Shown here: positions 1-6,326 of the stretch, one piece after another
Layout: each line of letters starts with the position of its first letter
Position numbering within the stretch: the first letter of the stretch is position 1
NCBI GenBank assembly: GCA_038117225.1
Contig: JAYOFM010000147.1
Span: 1-7,367, forward strand
Length of the DNA: 7,367 nucleotides
Direction of reading: 5' to 3'
From: JAYOFM01 sp038117225
GTDB lineage: Bacteria > Pseudomonadota > Alphaproteobacteria > Rhodospirillales > Casp-alpha2
Translations under genes and position numbers: made by a program
The notes under the pieces: generated by a model
What the model was told of the DNA's origin: nothing
Database searches by the model: none
What the model saw: only the letters and a program-made list of their open reading frames with translations

Positions 1-490
1 CGAGGCGCTGGCCGCGCGTCACATTCTGCCCTTTGGCGACGGCGATGCTGTCGCGGCGCAGGTGGCAATACTGCGTCGTCCAGCCATCTCCATGGTTGAT
101 AACAACCCCATTGCCACATTCGCGACCCCTCACGCCCTTGCGCCCGCCAATCTTCTGGACGTTGATATCCGCCATGCCGTCACGGGTCGACATCACCTGG
201 CCCGGCGCCGCCGCCAGAACCTCGACGCCGGTCGCCATGACGGCGGTGTCGCGGATGGCTATGTCGGTACCTTTGTGGCCGTCATAACTGGCGTCACCGC
301 AGTGATAATCTCGAACGCCCGCCCCCGAATCGCGATCGACCAGATTGACCAACCAGCAATCCTTTCCCGGTTCGCAGCGAATCGGCAGCGACAGGGTCGG
401 CTCCGCTGCGGGTGCGGATGTGGGCACGGCACCGAATATTAAAAATCCCAGCAACGCTAAACTACGGAAAGTAATGATCTTTTTTATCAT
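1..490 (-). CDS. Secreted M23 (LytM-type) zinc metallopeptidase, C-terminus off window
   Basis: Reading the minus strand from ATG at 490 gives 163 residues with no stop; the 3' end lies beyond base 1. Residues 1-29 form a Sec signal peptide: MIKK, a hydrophobic core at about 10-22, then an Ala/Pro-rich cleavage zone near residues 26-29. The mature part has the M23 zinc-site motif HKGTD (His72, Asp76) and the catalytic-strand motif QYCHL (His143) followed by a KGQNVTRGQ turn, the usual order in LytM/lysostaphin-fold enzymes. The last zinc motif (HLHxE type) should lie in the missing part, so catalytic completeness cannot be judged. M23 enzymes cut peptide crosslinks of peptidoglycan or other peptides outside the cytoplasm. 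Five cysteines (39, 45, 64, 125, 142) in the exported part suggest disulfides. AAGGA sits 4 bases before the start. The gene is divergent from the maoC-like gene. Family call strong; substrate unknown. Confidence 0.9.
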   Translation of the reverse strand, partial: MIKKIITFRSLALLGFLIFGAVPTSAPAAEPTLSLPIRCEPGKDCWLVNLVDRDSGAGVRDYHCGDASYDGHKGTDIAIRDTAVMATGVEVLAAAPGQVMSTRDGMADINVQKIGGRKGVRGRECGNGVVINHGDGWTTQYCHLRRDSIAVAKGQNVTRGQRL

Positions 491-494
491 AATT

Positions 495-499
495 TCCTT
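495..499 (-). promoter_or_regulatory. Ribosome binding site of the M23 gene
   Basis: On the minus strand AAGGA ends 4 bases before the ATG at 490. The spacing is slightly short, but the site fixes this start: it is followed directly by a proper signal peptide, and no better start lies upstream. Confidence 0.6.
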
Positions 500-511
500 C
501 AAAGTGATTTC

Positions 512-540
512 TTGCCTGCACTCACATTGACCCGTATAGT
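512..540 (+). promoter_or_regulatory. Candidate sigma70-type promoter for the maoC-like gene
   Basis: TTGCCT (512-517, 4 of 6 matches to the -35 consensus) and TATAGT (535-540, 5 of 6 to the -10 consensus) are separated by exactly 17 bases in the AT-richer half of the divergent intergenic region. Transcription would start near 547, leaving a leader of about 88 bases before the ATG at 635. The leader contains a small CGCG-GAAA-CGCG hairpin at 565-576. The call is pattern-based only. I found no convincing promoter pair for the minus-strand M23 gene in the same region. Confidence 0.4.
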
Positions 541-620
541 GCGCTGCAGCAAATATTATTGCGACGCGGAAACGCGCCCTCGGACGAGCCGGCGGCACTA
601 GTTTCCGATCTTGGCGAAAA

Positions 621-625
621 AAGGA
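621..625 (+). promoter_or_regulatory. Ribosome binding site of the maoC-like gene
   Basis: AAGGA lies 9 bases before the ATG at 635, in an A-rich stretch. It supports this start over any internal Met codon. Confidence 0.6.
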
Positions 626-634
626 TAAAGATAA

Positions 635-1087
635 ATGGACGCGTCGACCAATCCTCTCAACAAGTTGCATGGCTATTTTTTCGAGGATCTCGAAATCGGC
701 ATGCACGACCTATTCGCCAAGACCATCACCGATGCCGATATCATTACGTTCGCCGGCATGTCGGGCGACACTAACCCGGTGCACCTGAACCATGAATTCG
801 CCGCGGAAACCATTTTCGAGGGTCGCATTGCCCACGGTATGCTGACGTCGAGCTTCATTTCCACCGTCATTGGCACGAAACTGCCGGGGCCGGGCTGTAT
901 CTATGTCTCCCAGAGCCTGCGTTTCAAGGCGCCGGTCCGGGTCGGCGATACCGTCGCCGCCCACTGCACCATTACCGCCATGATCCCGGAAAAGCATTTC
1001 GTCGAAATCAAGACGCAATGCCTCGTCAAAGATAAAGTCGTCGTCGACGGTGAAGCCACCATCATGGTTCCGACCCGCCTCGCTTGA
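635..1087 (+). CDS. MaoC-family (R)-specific enoyl-CoA hydratase
   Basis: This 150-residue protein has the single hot-dog domain length typical of PhaJ-like hydratases. The hydratase-2 motif is intact: FAGMSGDTNPVH at residues 39-50, where Asp45 and His50 match the catalytic Asp/His pair of the family. An RIAHGMLTSS segment follows, and FKAPVRVGDTV fits the conserved strand of MaoC dehydratases. The family adds water to trans-2-enoyl-CoA in the cytoplasm, giving (R)-3-hydroxyacyl-CoA for polyhydroxyalkanoate synthesis, beta-oxidation variants or other acyl-CoA pathways. No neighbour here belongs to such a pathway, so the physiological substrate is open. The start is supported by AAGGA at 621-625. 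It is the first plus-strand gene after the divergent region and lies 80 bases before the likely ribF start, so it may head the transcript that continues into ribF and ileS. Confidence 0.9.
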   Translation: MDASTNPLNKLHGYFFEDLEIGMHDLFAKTITDADIITFAGMSGDTNPVHLNHEFAAETIFEGRIAHGMLTSSFISTVIGTKLPGPGCIYVSQSLRFKAPVRVGDTVAAHCTITAMIPEKHFVEIKTQCLVKDKVVVDGEATIMVPTRLA

Positions 1088-1099
1088 GCTGAATTCAGC
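1088..1099. repeat. 12-bp perfect palindrome after the maoC-like stop codon
   Basis: GCTGAATTCAGC starts at the base after the TGA. As RNA it could form only a 4-bp stem with an AATT loop, and no T-run follows, so it is not a convincing terminator. A further imperfect dyad (CTCGG at 1104-1108, CCGAG at 1138-1142) lies in the same gap. Function unknown; it may be chance. Confidence 0.35.
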
Positions 1100-1167
1100 G
1101 TGTCTCGGTGGACCCGCCGCCTTTCGGCTTGACCGCTCCGAGGCGCGCTGACACTTTCTCCGCCGTC

Positions 1168-2142
1168 ATGCGCGTGGTCCGCTATTTCCGTTCCGTCGAT
1201 GAGAATATCCGTGGTGCCGTGGTCGCCGTGGGTAATTTCGATGGCGTGCACATGGGTCATCAGGCGGTCATTGGCGAGGCCGGCAAAATCGCCAGGGCCC
1301 TCGAGCGTCAATGGGCGGTGCTGACTTTCGAACCGCATCCCCGCAGCGTGTTCCGCCCCGACGATCCACCCTTTCGCCTCACGCCGACGCGCGCCAAGAT
1401 TGATGCCATTCGCGGCCTCGGCGTTGACGCGTTGGTCGTCAAGCGTTTCGACTTGGCGTTTTCAAAATGCCTAGCCGAGGATTTTGTTACCCGCGTACTG
1501 GTGGAGAGCCTTGGGGTGCGACATCTGATCGCCGGTTACGATTTCCGCTTCGGCCACCAACGTAAGGGCGATTGCGGCATGTTGCTCGACATGGGGCGCA
1601 AATACGGCTTCGATTTCACGGTCGTGCGCGAAGCCTCCGACGACGGCGGCGGTGCCTACTCGTCGACCCGCGTGCGTGAATTGATCGATTCCGGCGACGT
1701 TCGCGGCGCTGCCGAGATCCTCGGCCGCCCGTTCGCCATTTCCGACCACGTCCGGCGCGGCGACGCGCGCGGGCGCACCATCGGATTCCCGACCGCCAAT
1801 TTGCTGCTCGGCCACCATGTGGTGCCACGACTGGGCGTCTACGCGGTGCAAGCCTACCTCGGTGACGGCACCCCACCGATGACCGGGGTCGCCAACATCG
1901 GGCGCCGGCCAACCTTTAACGGCGAAGGCATCGTGCTAGAGGTACATTTGCTGGATGTTGACCTTGATCTCTACGGTAGGCGTCTCGACGTCCACTTGAT
2001 CGACTTCATCCGCCCAGAAAAGAAGTTTGACGGCATAGACGCATTAAAGGCACAAATCGCCCGCGACCGCGACCGCGCGCGCCAGATTCTGAGTGACATC
2101 ATCGACCAACCGACCCCACAACCCGTCGAGCCCCCACCATGA
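1168..2142 (+). CDS. ribF: Bifunctional riboflavin kinase / FAD synthetase
   Basis: The enzyme phosphorylates riboflavin to FMN and then adenylylates FMN to FAD in the cytoplasm. From ATG 1168 the protein has 324 residues, near the usual 305-330. The N-terminal FMN adenylyltransferase domain shows GNFDGVHMGH (22-31, nucleotidyltransferase HxGH), AGYDFRFGHQRKGD (122-135) and SSTRVRE (165-171). The C-terminal flavokinase domain shows GRTIGFPTANL (202-212), NIGRRPTF (243-250) and Glu258 in LEVHL, the expected catalytic base, ending with the RPEKKFDGIDALKAQI helix typical of the family. An in-frame GTG at 1108 would add 20 Pro/Arg-rich residues without family resemblance; neither start has a clear Shine-Dalgarno site, so the homology-supported ATG is chosen. 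The stop overlaps the ileS start (ATGA, 2139-2142), implying translational coupling. No FMN riboswitch is visible upstream. Confidence 0.95.
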   Translation: MRVVRYFRSVDENIRGAVVAVGNFDGVHMGHQAVIGEAGKIARALERQWAVLTFEPHPRSVFRPDDPPFRLTPTRAKIDAIRGLGVDALVVKRFDLAFSKCLAEDFVTRVLVESLGVRHLIAGYDFRFGHQRKGDCGMLLDMGRKYGFDFTVVREASDDGGGAYSSTRVRELIDSGDVRGAAEILGRPFAISDHVRRGDARGRTIGFPTANLLLGHHVVPRLGVYAVQAYLGDGTPPMTGVANIGRRPTFNGEGIVLEVHLLDVDLDLYGRRLDVHLIDFIRPEKKFDGIDALKAQIARDRDRARQILSDIIDQPTPQPVEPPP

Positions 2143-4979
2143 CTGTCGACTATAAGAGCACCGTCTTTCTTCCGAAGACAGACTTTCCCATGAAGGCGGG
2201 TCTGCCAAAACGGGAGCCCGAGATGTTGGCGCGTTGGCGCGACATCGACCTCTACGGCCAATTGCGCCGCTCCTCGAAGGGGCGCGAGAAGTTCGTGCTG
2301 CATGACGGACCGCCCTATGCCAACGGTAATCTGCATATCGGCCACGCCCTGAATAAGATTCTCAAGGATGTGATCAGTCGCGCCGAACAGATGCGCGGGT
2401 TCGATTCCGTTTATGTCCCCGGCTGGGACTGCCACGGCCTGCCCATCGAGTGGAAGGTCGAGGAAAAGTATCGCAAGAAGAAAAAAGACAAGGACGCCGT
2501 GCCGGTGGTCGAGTTCCGCCAGGAATGCCGCGAATTCGCCGAACACTGGATCGATATTCAACGCGAGGAGTTCAAGCGCCTGGGCGTCATCGGTGACTGG
2601 GACAACCCCTACACCACCATGAGCTTCGACGCCGAGGCCACCATCGTGCGCGAACTCGGTAAGTTTCTGATGGATGGTTCGCTCTACCGCGGCTCCAAGC
2701 CGGTGATGTGGTCGCCGGTGGAAAAGACGGCGCTGGCCGAGGCCGAAGTCGAATACCACGACCATACATCGACGACGATTTTCGTCCGCTTCCCGGTGAT
2801 CAAGGCATCGACGCCGGAATTGGCAGACACCGCCATCGTCATTTGGACGACGACACCGTGGACCATGCCCGGCAACCGCGCCGTCGCCTATGGCGCCAAC
2901 ATCGACTACGCGGTTATTGATGTCACGGAAATCGCCGAGGGCAGTCTGGCGCGGGTGGGCGAAAAACTGGTCATCGCCGATGCCCGGCTCGATGCCGTCG
3001 CCGCCGCCTGTGGTATTGCCAGCTATGCCGTCCTGCATCACCTGAAGGGTGACGCGATGGCCGGCACCCTGACCCACCATCCATTGCGCGGCCAGGGCTA
3101 TGATTTCGACGTGCCGGCGCTGGCCGCGGGATTCGCCACGACCGACGAGGGCACCGGCGTGGTCCATATCGCCCCCGGCCACGGCGCCGACGACTGGCAG
3201 CTCGGAATGGCCAACGGTATCGAGGTGCCGCAAACGGTCGGCGAGGCGGGGACGTTCTTCGATCACGTGCCGTTGTTCGCCGGTATGCACGTCTACAAAT
3301 GCAACGGTGACGTGGCCGAGATCATCCGCGAAGCAGGTGGACTGCTCGGCCAGGGTTCTTTGGTGCACCGCTATCCGCACAGCTGGCGATCCAAGCAACC
3401 GTTGATCTTCCGCAATACGGCACAGTGGTTCATCTCCATGGAGACCACTGGCCTGCGGAAGAAGGCGCTGGCCGCGATCGACGATACGCGGTTTGTTCCG
3501 CAGTCGGGTCAGAACCGATTGCGCGGCATGATCACCGATCGGCCCGATTGGGTGGTCTCCCGCCAGCGGGCCTGGGGCGTGCCGATCACCGTCTTCGTCA
3601 ACAAGGAAACCGGCGAGCCCCTGCGTGATCAAGCGGTGCTCGATCGAATCATTGCCGCCGTCGAGGCGGAAGGCGCCGATGCCTGGTTTGCTTCCGACGC
3701 GTCACGGTTCCTGGGACACGATTACGATGCCGCCGATTACGAGCAAGTGTTTGATATCCTGGACGTATGGTTCGATTCCGGTTCCACCCACAGTTTTGTG
3801 CTGGAAGCCCGCGACGATCTGAAGTGGCCGGCGTCGCTGTATCTGGAAGGCACAGACCAACATCGCGGCTGGTTCCATTCGTCGCTGTTGGAATCCTGCG
3901 GTACGCGCGGTCGCGCGCCCTATGATGCTGTGCTGACCCATGGCTTCGTCATGGCCGAGGATGGTCAGAAAATGTCGAAGTCTTTGGGCAACATCACGGC
4001 GCCGCAGGACATCACGAATCAATACGGCGCCGATATCCTCCGGCTCTGGGTTGTCGGTTCGGATTATTCCGAGGATCTGCGTATCGGGCCCGAAATCATC
4101 AAGCAACACGCCGACGTCTACCGCCGGCTGCGTAACACGCTGCGCTTCATCATCGGTAATCTCGCCGAATTCGAGGAAACGGAACGCCTGGACACGGCTG
4201 AAATGCCGGAATTGGAACGCTGGGTGCTGCATCGTCTCTGGCAACTGGATAAGGCACTACGTAAGGCCTGTGACGATTTCACCTTCCACGGCCTGTTCGC
4301 CGAGTTGCATAACTTCTGCGCAATCGATCTTTCGGCCTTTTACCTCGATATCCGCAAGGACACGCTTTACTGCGACCGCGTCGATTCAATCAGCCGTCGC
4401 GCCGCCCGCACGGTGCTGGATGAATTATTCAACTGCCTGACCGCCTGGATGGCGCCGTTCATGTGCTTCACCGCCGAGGAAGCCTGGCTGGCCCGTCACG
4501 GCGAGGACGCGGCTACCGGTTCCGTGCATCTGCGTCAGTTCCCGGACATGCCCGACACATGGCGCGATGACGCCCTGGCCGCCAAGTGGGAACAGGTGCG
4601 GCGGGTGCGGCGCGTCGTCACGGCGGCGCTTGAGGCGAAACGCGCGGCCAAGGAAATCGGCTCATCGTTGCAGGCGGCACCGACCATATACGCCTCGGCC
4701 GACTATGCCGATGCCCTGCGCGGAATCGATTGGGCGGAAATCGCCATCACCTCGGCCATCACCATTCGCGATCTCGCCGACCACGAAGATCACGGTGATA
4801 CCTTCCAACTGGCGGATGAAGTCCCCGGTGTTGTGATCGGGTTCGCGCCGGCGGAAGGTGACAAATGCGAACGCTGCTGGCGTGTACTCGACGACGTAGG
4901 TGTGGATGCGGAACACCCCGGCACGTGCGGCCGATGCGCCGACGCGGTACGTCACTTCGCGCCGCTGGCGGCCGAATAG
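2139..4979 (+). CDS. ileS: Isoleucyl-tRNA synthetase
   Basis: This class Ia synthetase charges tRNA-Ile with isoleucine in the cytoplasm. The protein has 946 residues, a normal bacterial IleRS length. Seen in order: HIGH at 66-69 (in PYANGNLHIGH), GWDCHGLPIEWK at 95-106, the CP1 editing domain at roughly 190-400 with the Thr-rich TTPWTMPGN loop and APGHGADDW (345-353, whose Asp is needed to edit Val-tRNA-Ile), DVWFDSGS and DQHRGWFHSS of the catalytic core, KMSKS at 611-615, the anticodon-binding helical domain, and a C-terminal zinc finger with Cys910, Cys913, Cys930 and Cys933. The zinc finger and KMSKS form mark the usual bacterial type rather than the eukaryote-like, mupirocin-resistant type; that distinction is inferred from motifs. 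A lysine-rich patch at 113-118 is surface-like. The start overlaps the ribF stop and has no strong ribosome site, so initiation is probably coupled. No T-box leader is present. Confidence 0.98.
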   Translation: MTVDYKSTVFLPKTDFPMKAGLPKREPEMLARWRDIDLYGQLRRSSKGREKFVLHDGPPYANGNLHIGHALNKILKDVISRAEQMRGFDSVYVPGWDCHGLPIEWKVEEKYRKKKKDKDAVPVVEFRQECREFAEHWIDIQREEFKRLGVIGDWDNPYTTMSFDAEATIVRELGKFLMDGSLYRGSKPVMWSPVEKTALAEAEVEYHDHTSTTIFVRFPVIKASTPELADTAIVIWTTTPWTMPGNRAVAYGANIDYAVIDVTEIAEGSLARVGEKLVIADARLDAVAAACGIASYAVLHHLKGDAMAGTLTHHPLRGQGYDFDVPALAAGFATTDEGTGVVHIAPGHGADDWQLGMANGIEVPQTVGEAGTFFDHVPLFAGMHVYKCNGDVAEIIREAGGLLGQGSLVHRYPHSWRSKQPLIFRNTAQWFISMETTGLRKKALAAIDDTRFVPQSGQNRLRGMITDRPDWVVSRQRAWGVPITVFVNKETGEPLRDQAVLDRIIAAVEAEGADAWFASDASRFLGHDYDAADYEQVFDILDVWFDSGSTHSFVLEARDDLKWPASLYLEGTDQHRGWFHSSLLESCGTRGRAPYDAVLTHGFVMAEDGQKMSKSLGNITAPQDITNQYGADILRLWVVGSDYSEDLRIGPEIIKQHADVYRRLRNTLRFIIGNLAEFEETERLDTAEMPELERWVLHRLWQLDKALRKACDDFTFHGLFAELHNFCAIDLSAFYLDIRKDTLYCDRVDSISRRAARTVLDELFNCLTAWMAPFMCFTAEEAWLARHGEDAATGSVHLRQFPDMPDTWRDDALAAKWEQVRRVRRVVTAALEAKRAAKEIGSSLQAAPTIYASADYADALRGIDWAEIAITSAITIRDLADHEDHGDTFQLADEVPGVVIGFAPAEGDKCERCWRVLDDVGVDAEHPGTCGRCADAVRHFAPLAAE

Positions 4980-4986
4980 GCAACGC

Positions 4987-5517
4987 GTGGCCGATCGCAA
5001 CGCCCGCACATCGCCGAACGGCCCCGCGGCGGTCCCTGGCCGAATGTCGCTGCGCCAGCTTGGCCTGCTGATCGCCACAATCGTTCTGGCGCTCGATCAG
5101 GCGACCAAATGGATCATCCTGGCAAAGGTGATGCAGCCACCCCGGATCATTGAGATCACGCCATTCTTCAATCTGGTGATGGGTTGGAACCGTGGTGTCA
5201 GCTTCGGATTGTTCGATTCTGAATCTCCGGTCCACGTCATCGTGTTGTCCAGTATCGCCATGGTCATCGTCATTGCCCTGTTGGTGTGGTTATGGCGCGC
5301 GACGGAACGGTGGACAGCGACTGCCCTTGGCCTCATCGTCGGTGGCGCACTGGGGAATGTGGTTGATCGACTGCGGTTCGGCGCCGTCGCCGATTTTCTG
5401 GATTTTCACGCCTTCGGTTATCACTGGCCGGCCTTTAACGCCGCCGACAGCGCCATTGTCGTCGGCGCCGGCATGTTGATCGTGGAATCCCTGTTCGAAA
5501 GACCGGAAAAGTCGTAG
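4987..5517 (+). CDS. lspA: Lipoprotein signal peptidase II
   Basis: LspA is an inner-membrane aspartyl protease that cuts the signal peptide of diacylated prolipoproteins before the lipidated Cys. From GTG 4987 the protein has 176 residues. Four hydrophobic segments are visible at about 24-45, 81-103, 111-126 and 156-169. Conserved signatures are LDQATKW (36-42), NRGVSFG (68-74), NVVDR with catalytic Asp127, and FNAADSAI with catalytic Asp154. GTG 4987 lies 7 bases after the ileS stop with TAGG 6 bases before it; the alternative ATG at 5044 gives 157 residues and drops an unconserved hydrophilic stretch, so the start is uncertain while the identity is not. The gene follows ileS closely, a classic bacterial pairing, and precedes a lipoprotein gene whose product should be a substrate. 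Confidence 0.95.
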   Translation: MADRNARTSPNGPAAVPGRMSLRQLGLLIATIVLALDQATKWIILAKVMQPPRIIEITPFFNLVMGWNRGVSFGLFDSESPVHVIVLSSIAMVIVIALLVWLWRATERWTATALGLIVGGALGNVVDRLRFGAVADFLDFHAFGYHWPAFNAADSAIVVGAGMLIVESLFERPEKS

Positions 5518-5581
5518 AATTCGGCGATCGGGAACAGTCACGACACACCCGCGTTCGAGCCTTCGATGCTTGACGCACGCC

Positions 5582-5598
5582 AGGGAATGAGATTCCCT
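5582..5598 (+). repeat. Inverted repeat in the lipoprotein-gene leader
   Basis: AGGGAAT (5582-5588) and ATTCCCT (5592-5598) are perfect complements around a GAG loop, 21 bases before the ATG at 5620. There is no T-run, so it is not an intrinsic terminator. The TCCC in the right arm could instead pair with the GGGA of the Shine-Dalgarno site (5608-5611), and CCAGG at 5580-5584 could pair with CCTGG at 5605-5609. Alternative folds could therefore hide or free the ribosome site. That role is inference. Confidence 0.5.
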
Positions 5599-5607
5599 AG
5601 CCGGCCT

Positions 5608-5612
5608 GGGAG
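5608..5612 (+). promoter_or_regulatory. Ribosome binding site of the lipoprotein gene
   Basis: GGGAG ends 7 bases before the ATG at 5620. It selects this start over the upstream in-frame ATG at 5566, which would add 18 Arg-rich residues and bury the signal peptide. Confidence 0.65.
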
Positions 5613-5619
5613 AAATGTG

Positions 5620-6186
5620 ATGATCCACCGCAGCGCCCTTTTGGCCCTGACAGCCACTGTGATCATGCTTAGCGCGTGTGAATCGGCCCGTAAGGTCATC
5701 GGCACCGTAAAAGCGCCGCCGGACGAATTCGCCGTCTATTCACGCCCGCCGCTGAGCCTGCCGCCGAATTACGGCCTGCGGCCACCCGAGCCGGGGCGCG
5801 CGCGCCCGCAGGTGATCACGCCAACCATCGAGGCCAAGGCGGCGATCCTTGGCAAGACTGCCACTATTGACCCCAATTTAAACAAAGCCGGCGGCGAAAG
5901 CCCGGGAACGCTCTCCATCCTCAAGGCGACAGGCGGCATCAACGCCGATCCGTCAATTCGCCAAGTGGTCAATCAGGAGACCTCGATCCTGTCGGTGGAA
6001 GACAAACGCTTCCTCGACAAACTGATCTTCTGGGTCGACGATAAGCCGTTCCAAGGCACCGTCGTCGATGCCGCCAAGGAGCAGAAGCGTATCCAGAAGA
6101 ACCAAGCGCTGGGCAATGAAATTACCGACGGCGAAACGCCGGAAATCAAGCGCAAGCGCGGCATTAAGGGTCTGCTGGACTTCTAA
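5620..6186 (+). CDS. DUF3035-type outer-membrane lipoprotein, function unknown
   Basis: The 188-residue product has a lipoprotein signal peptide: MIHR, a hydrophobic core at 5-16, then lipobox LSAC at 17-20 with Cys20 as the lipidated residue. Residue +2 is Glu, not Asp, which is compatible with Lol transport to the outer membrane. The mature N-terminus is proline-rich, with PPDEFAVYSRPPLSLPP (33-49) followed by YGLRPPEPG (51-59). I recognise this pattern as DUF3035, a family widespread in Alphaproteobacteria with no known activity. The C-terminal half is hydrophilic and ends in a basic stretch, EIKRKRGIKGLLDF. I see no catalytic motif. It sits between lspA, whose product should process it, and an M16 peptidase gene; a role in envelope assembly or as a partner of the peptidase is only guilt by association. 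Family assignment is from memory of the motif. Confidence 0.85.
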   Translation: MIHRSALLALTATVIMLSACESARKVIGTVKAPPDEFAVYSRPPLSLPPNYGLRPPEPGRARPQVITPTIEAKAAILGKTATIDPNLNKAGGESPGTLSILKATGGINADPSIRQVVNQETSILSVEDKRFLDKLIFWVDDKPFQGTVVDAAKEQKRIQKNQALGNEITDGETPEIKRKRGIKGLLDF

Positions 6187-6222
6187 CGCCGCCCGTCGCG
6201 CGTTCCCGACTGTATGTTTGAT

Positions 6223-6258
6223 CGTCCCAATCACGTGAGGACGGGTTGCCGCCACCCG
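6223..6258. repeat. Overlapping inverted repeats upstream of the M16 gene
   Basis: CGTCC (6223-6227) pairs with GGACG (6239-6243), flanking a perfect 8-bp palindrome TCACGTGA (6231-6238). CGGGT (6242-6246) pairs with ACCCG (6254-6258) around a 7-base loop. The two stems share bases 6242-6243, so they exclude each other. No T-run follows. The region may hold an operator or a weak terminator for the lipoprotein transcript; function is unproven. Confidence 0.35.
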
Positions 6259-6274
6259 ACGACGACCCTATATG
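6246..6274 (+). promoter_or_regulatory. Weak candidate promoter for the M16 gene
   Basis: TTGCCG (6246-6251) and TATATG (6269-6274) are 17 bases apart, each 4 of 6 to the sigma70 consensus. Transcription would start near 6281, about 46 bases before the M16 start codon. The match is modest and could be chance. Confidence 0.25.
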
Positions 6275-6292
6275 CTGCCCTACAGGCCGCGA

Positions 6293-6304
6293 GGATGGCC
6301 ATCC
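6293..6304. repeat. 12-bp perfect palindrome in the M16 leader
   Basis: GGATGGCCATCC is its own reverse complement and ends 22 bases before the ATG at 6327. It could be a dimeric regulator site; with no loop it makes a poor RNA hairpin. No further copy was noticed in the window. Confidence 0.35.
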
Positions 6305-6326
6305 GATCAGAAAGGCGCCCGCGTTC

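Noticed and set aside
62..442. A plus-strand frame at the left edge
   Set aside because: It is in exact codon register with the minus-strand M23 gene and is its shadow; the minus strand has the signal peptide, zinc motifs and ribosome site.
1088..1167. An intrinsic terminator or FMN riboswitch between the maoC-like gene and ribF
   Set aside because: The dyads are short, no T-run follows, and 80 bases is too little for an FMN riboswitch; none of its conserved elements is visible.
2475..2495. A-rich lysine codon run in ileS as a frameshift site
   Set aside because: The A6G heptamer is not in the register needed for -1 slippage, the run is too short to argue transcriptional slippage, and the frame continues normally through a full-length IleRS.
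1971..3632. A 553-codon minus-strand open frame opposite ribF and ileS
   Set aside because: It lies antisense to unmistakable ileS sequence carrying all IleRS motifs, its translation shows no family I recognise, and long antisense frames are expected opposite GC-rich genes with strong third-position bias.
3702..4244. A 180-codon minus-strand frame within ileS
   Set aside because: Antisense shadow of the IleRS catalytic core, with no recognisable domain or ribosome site.
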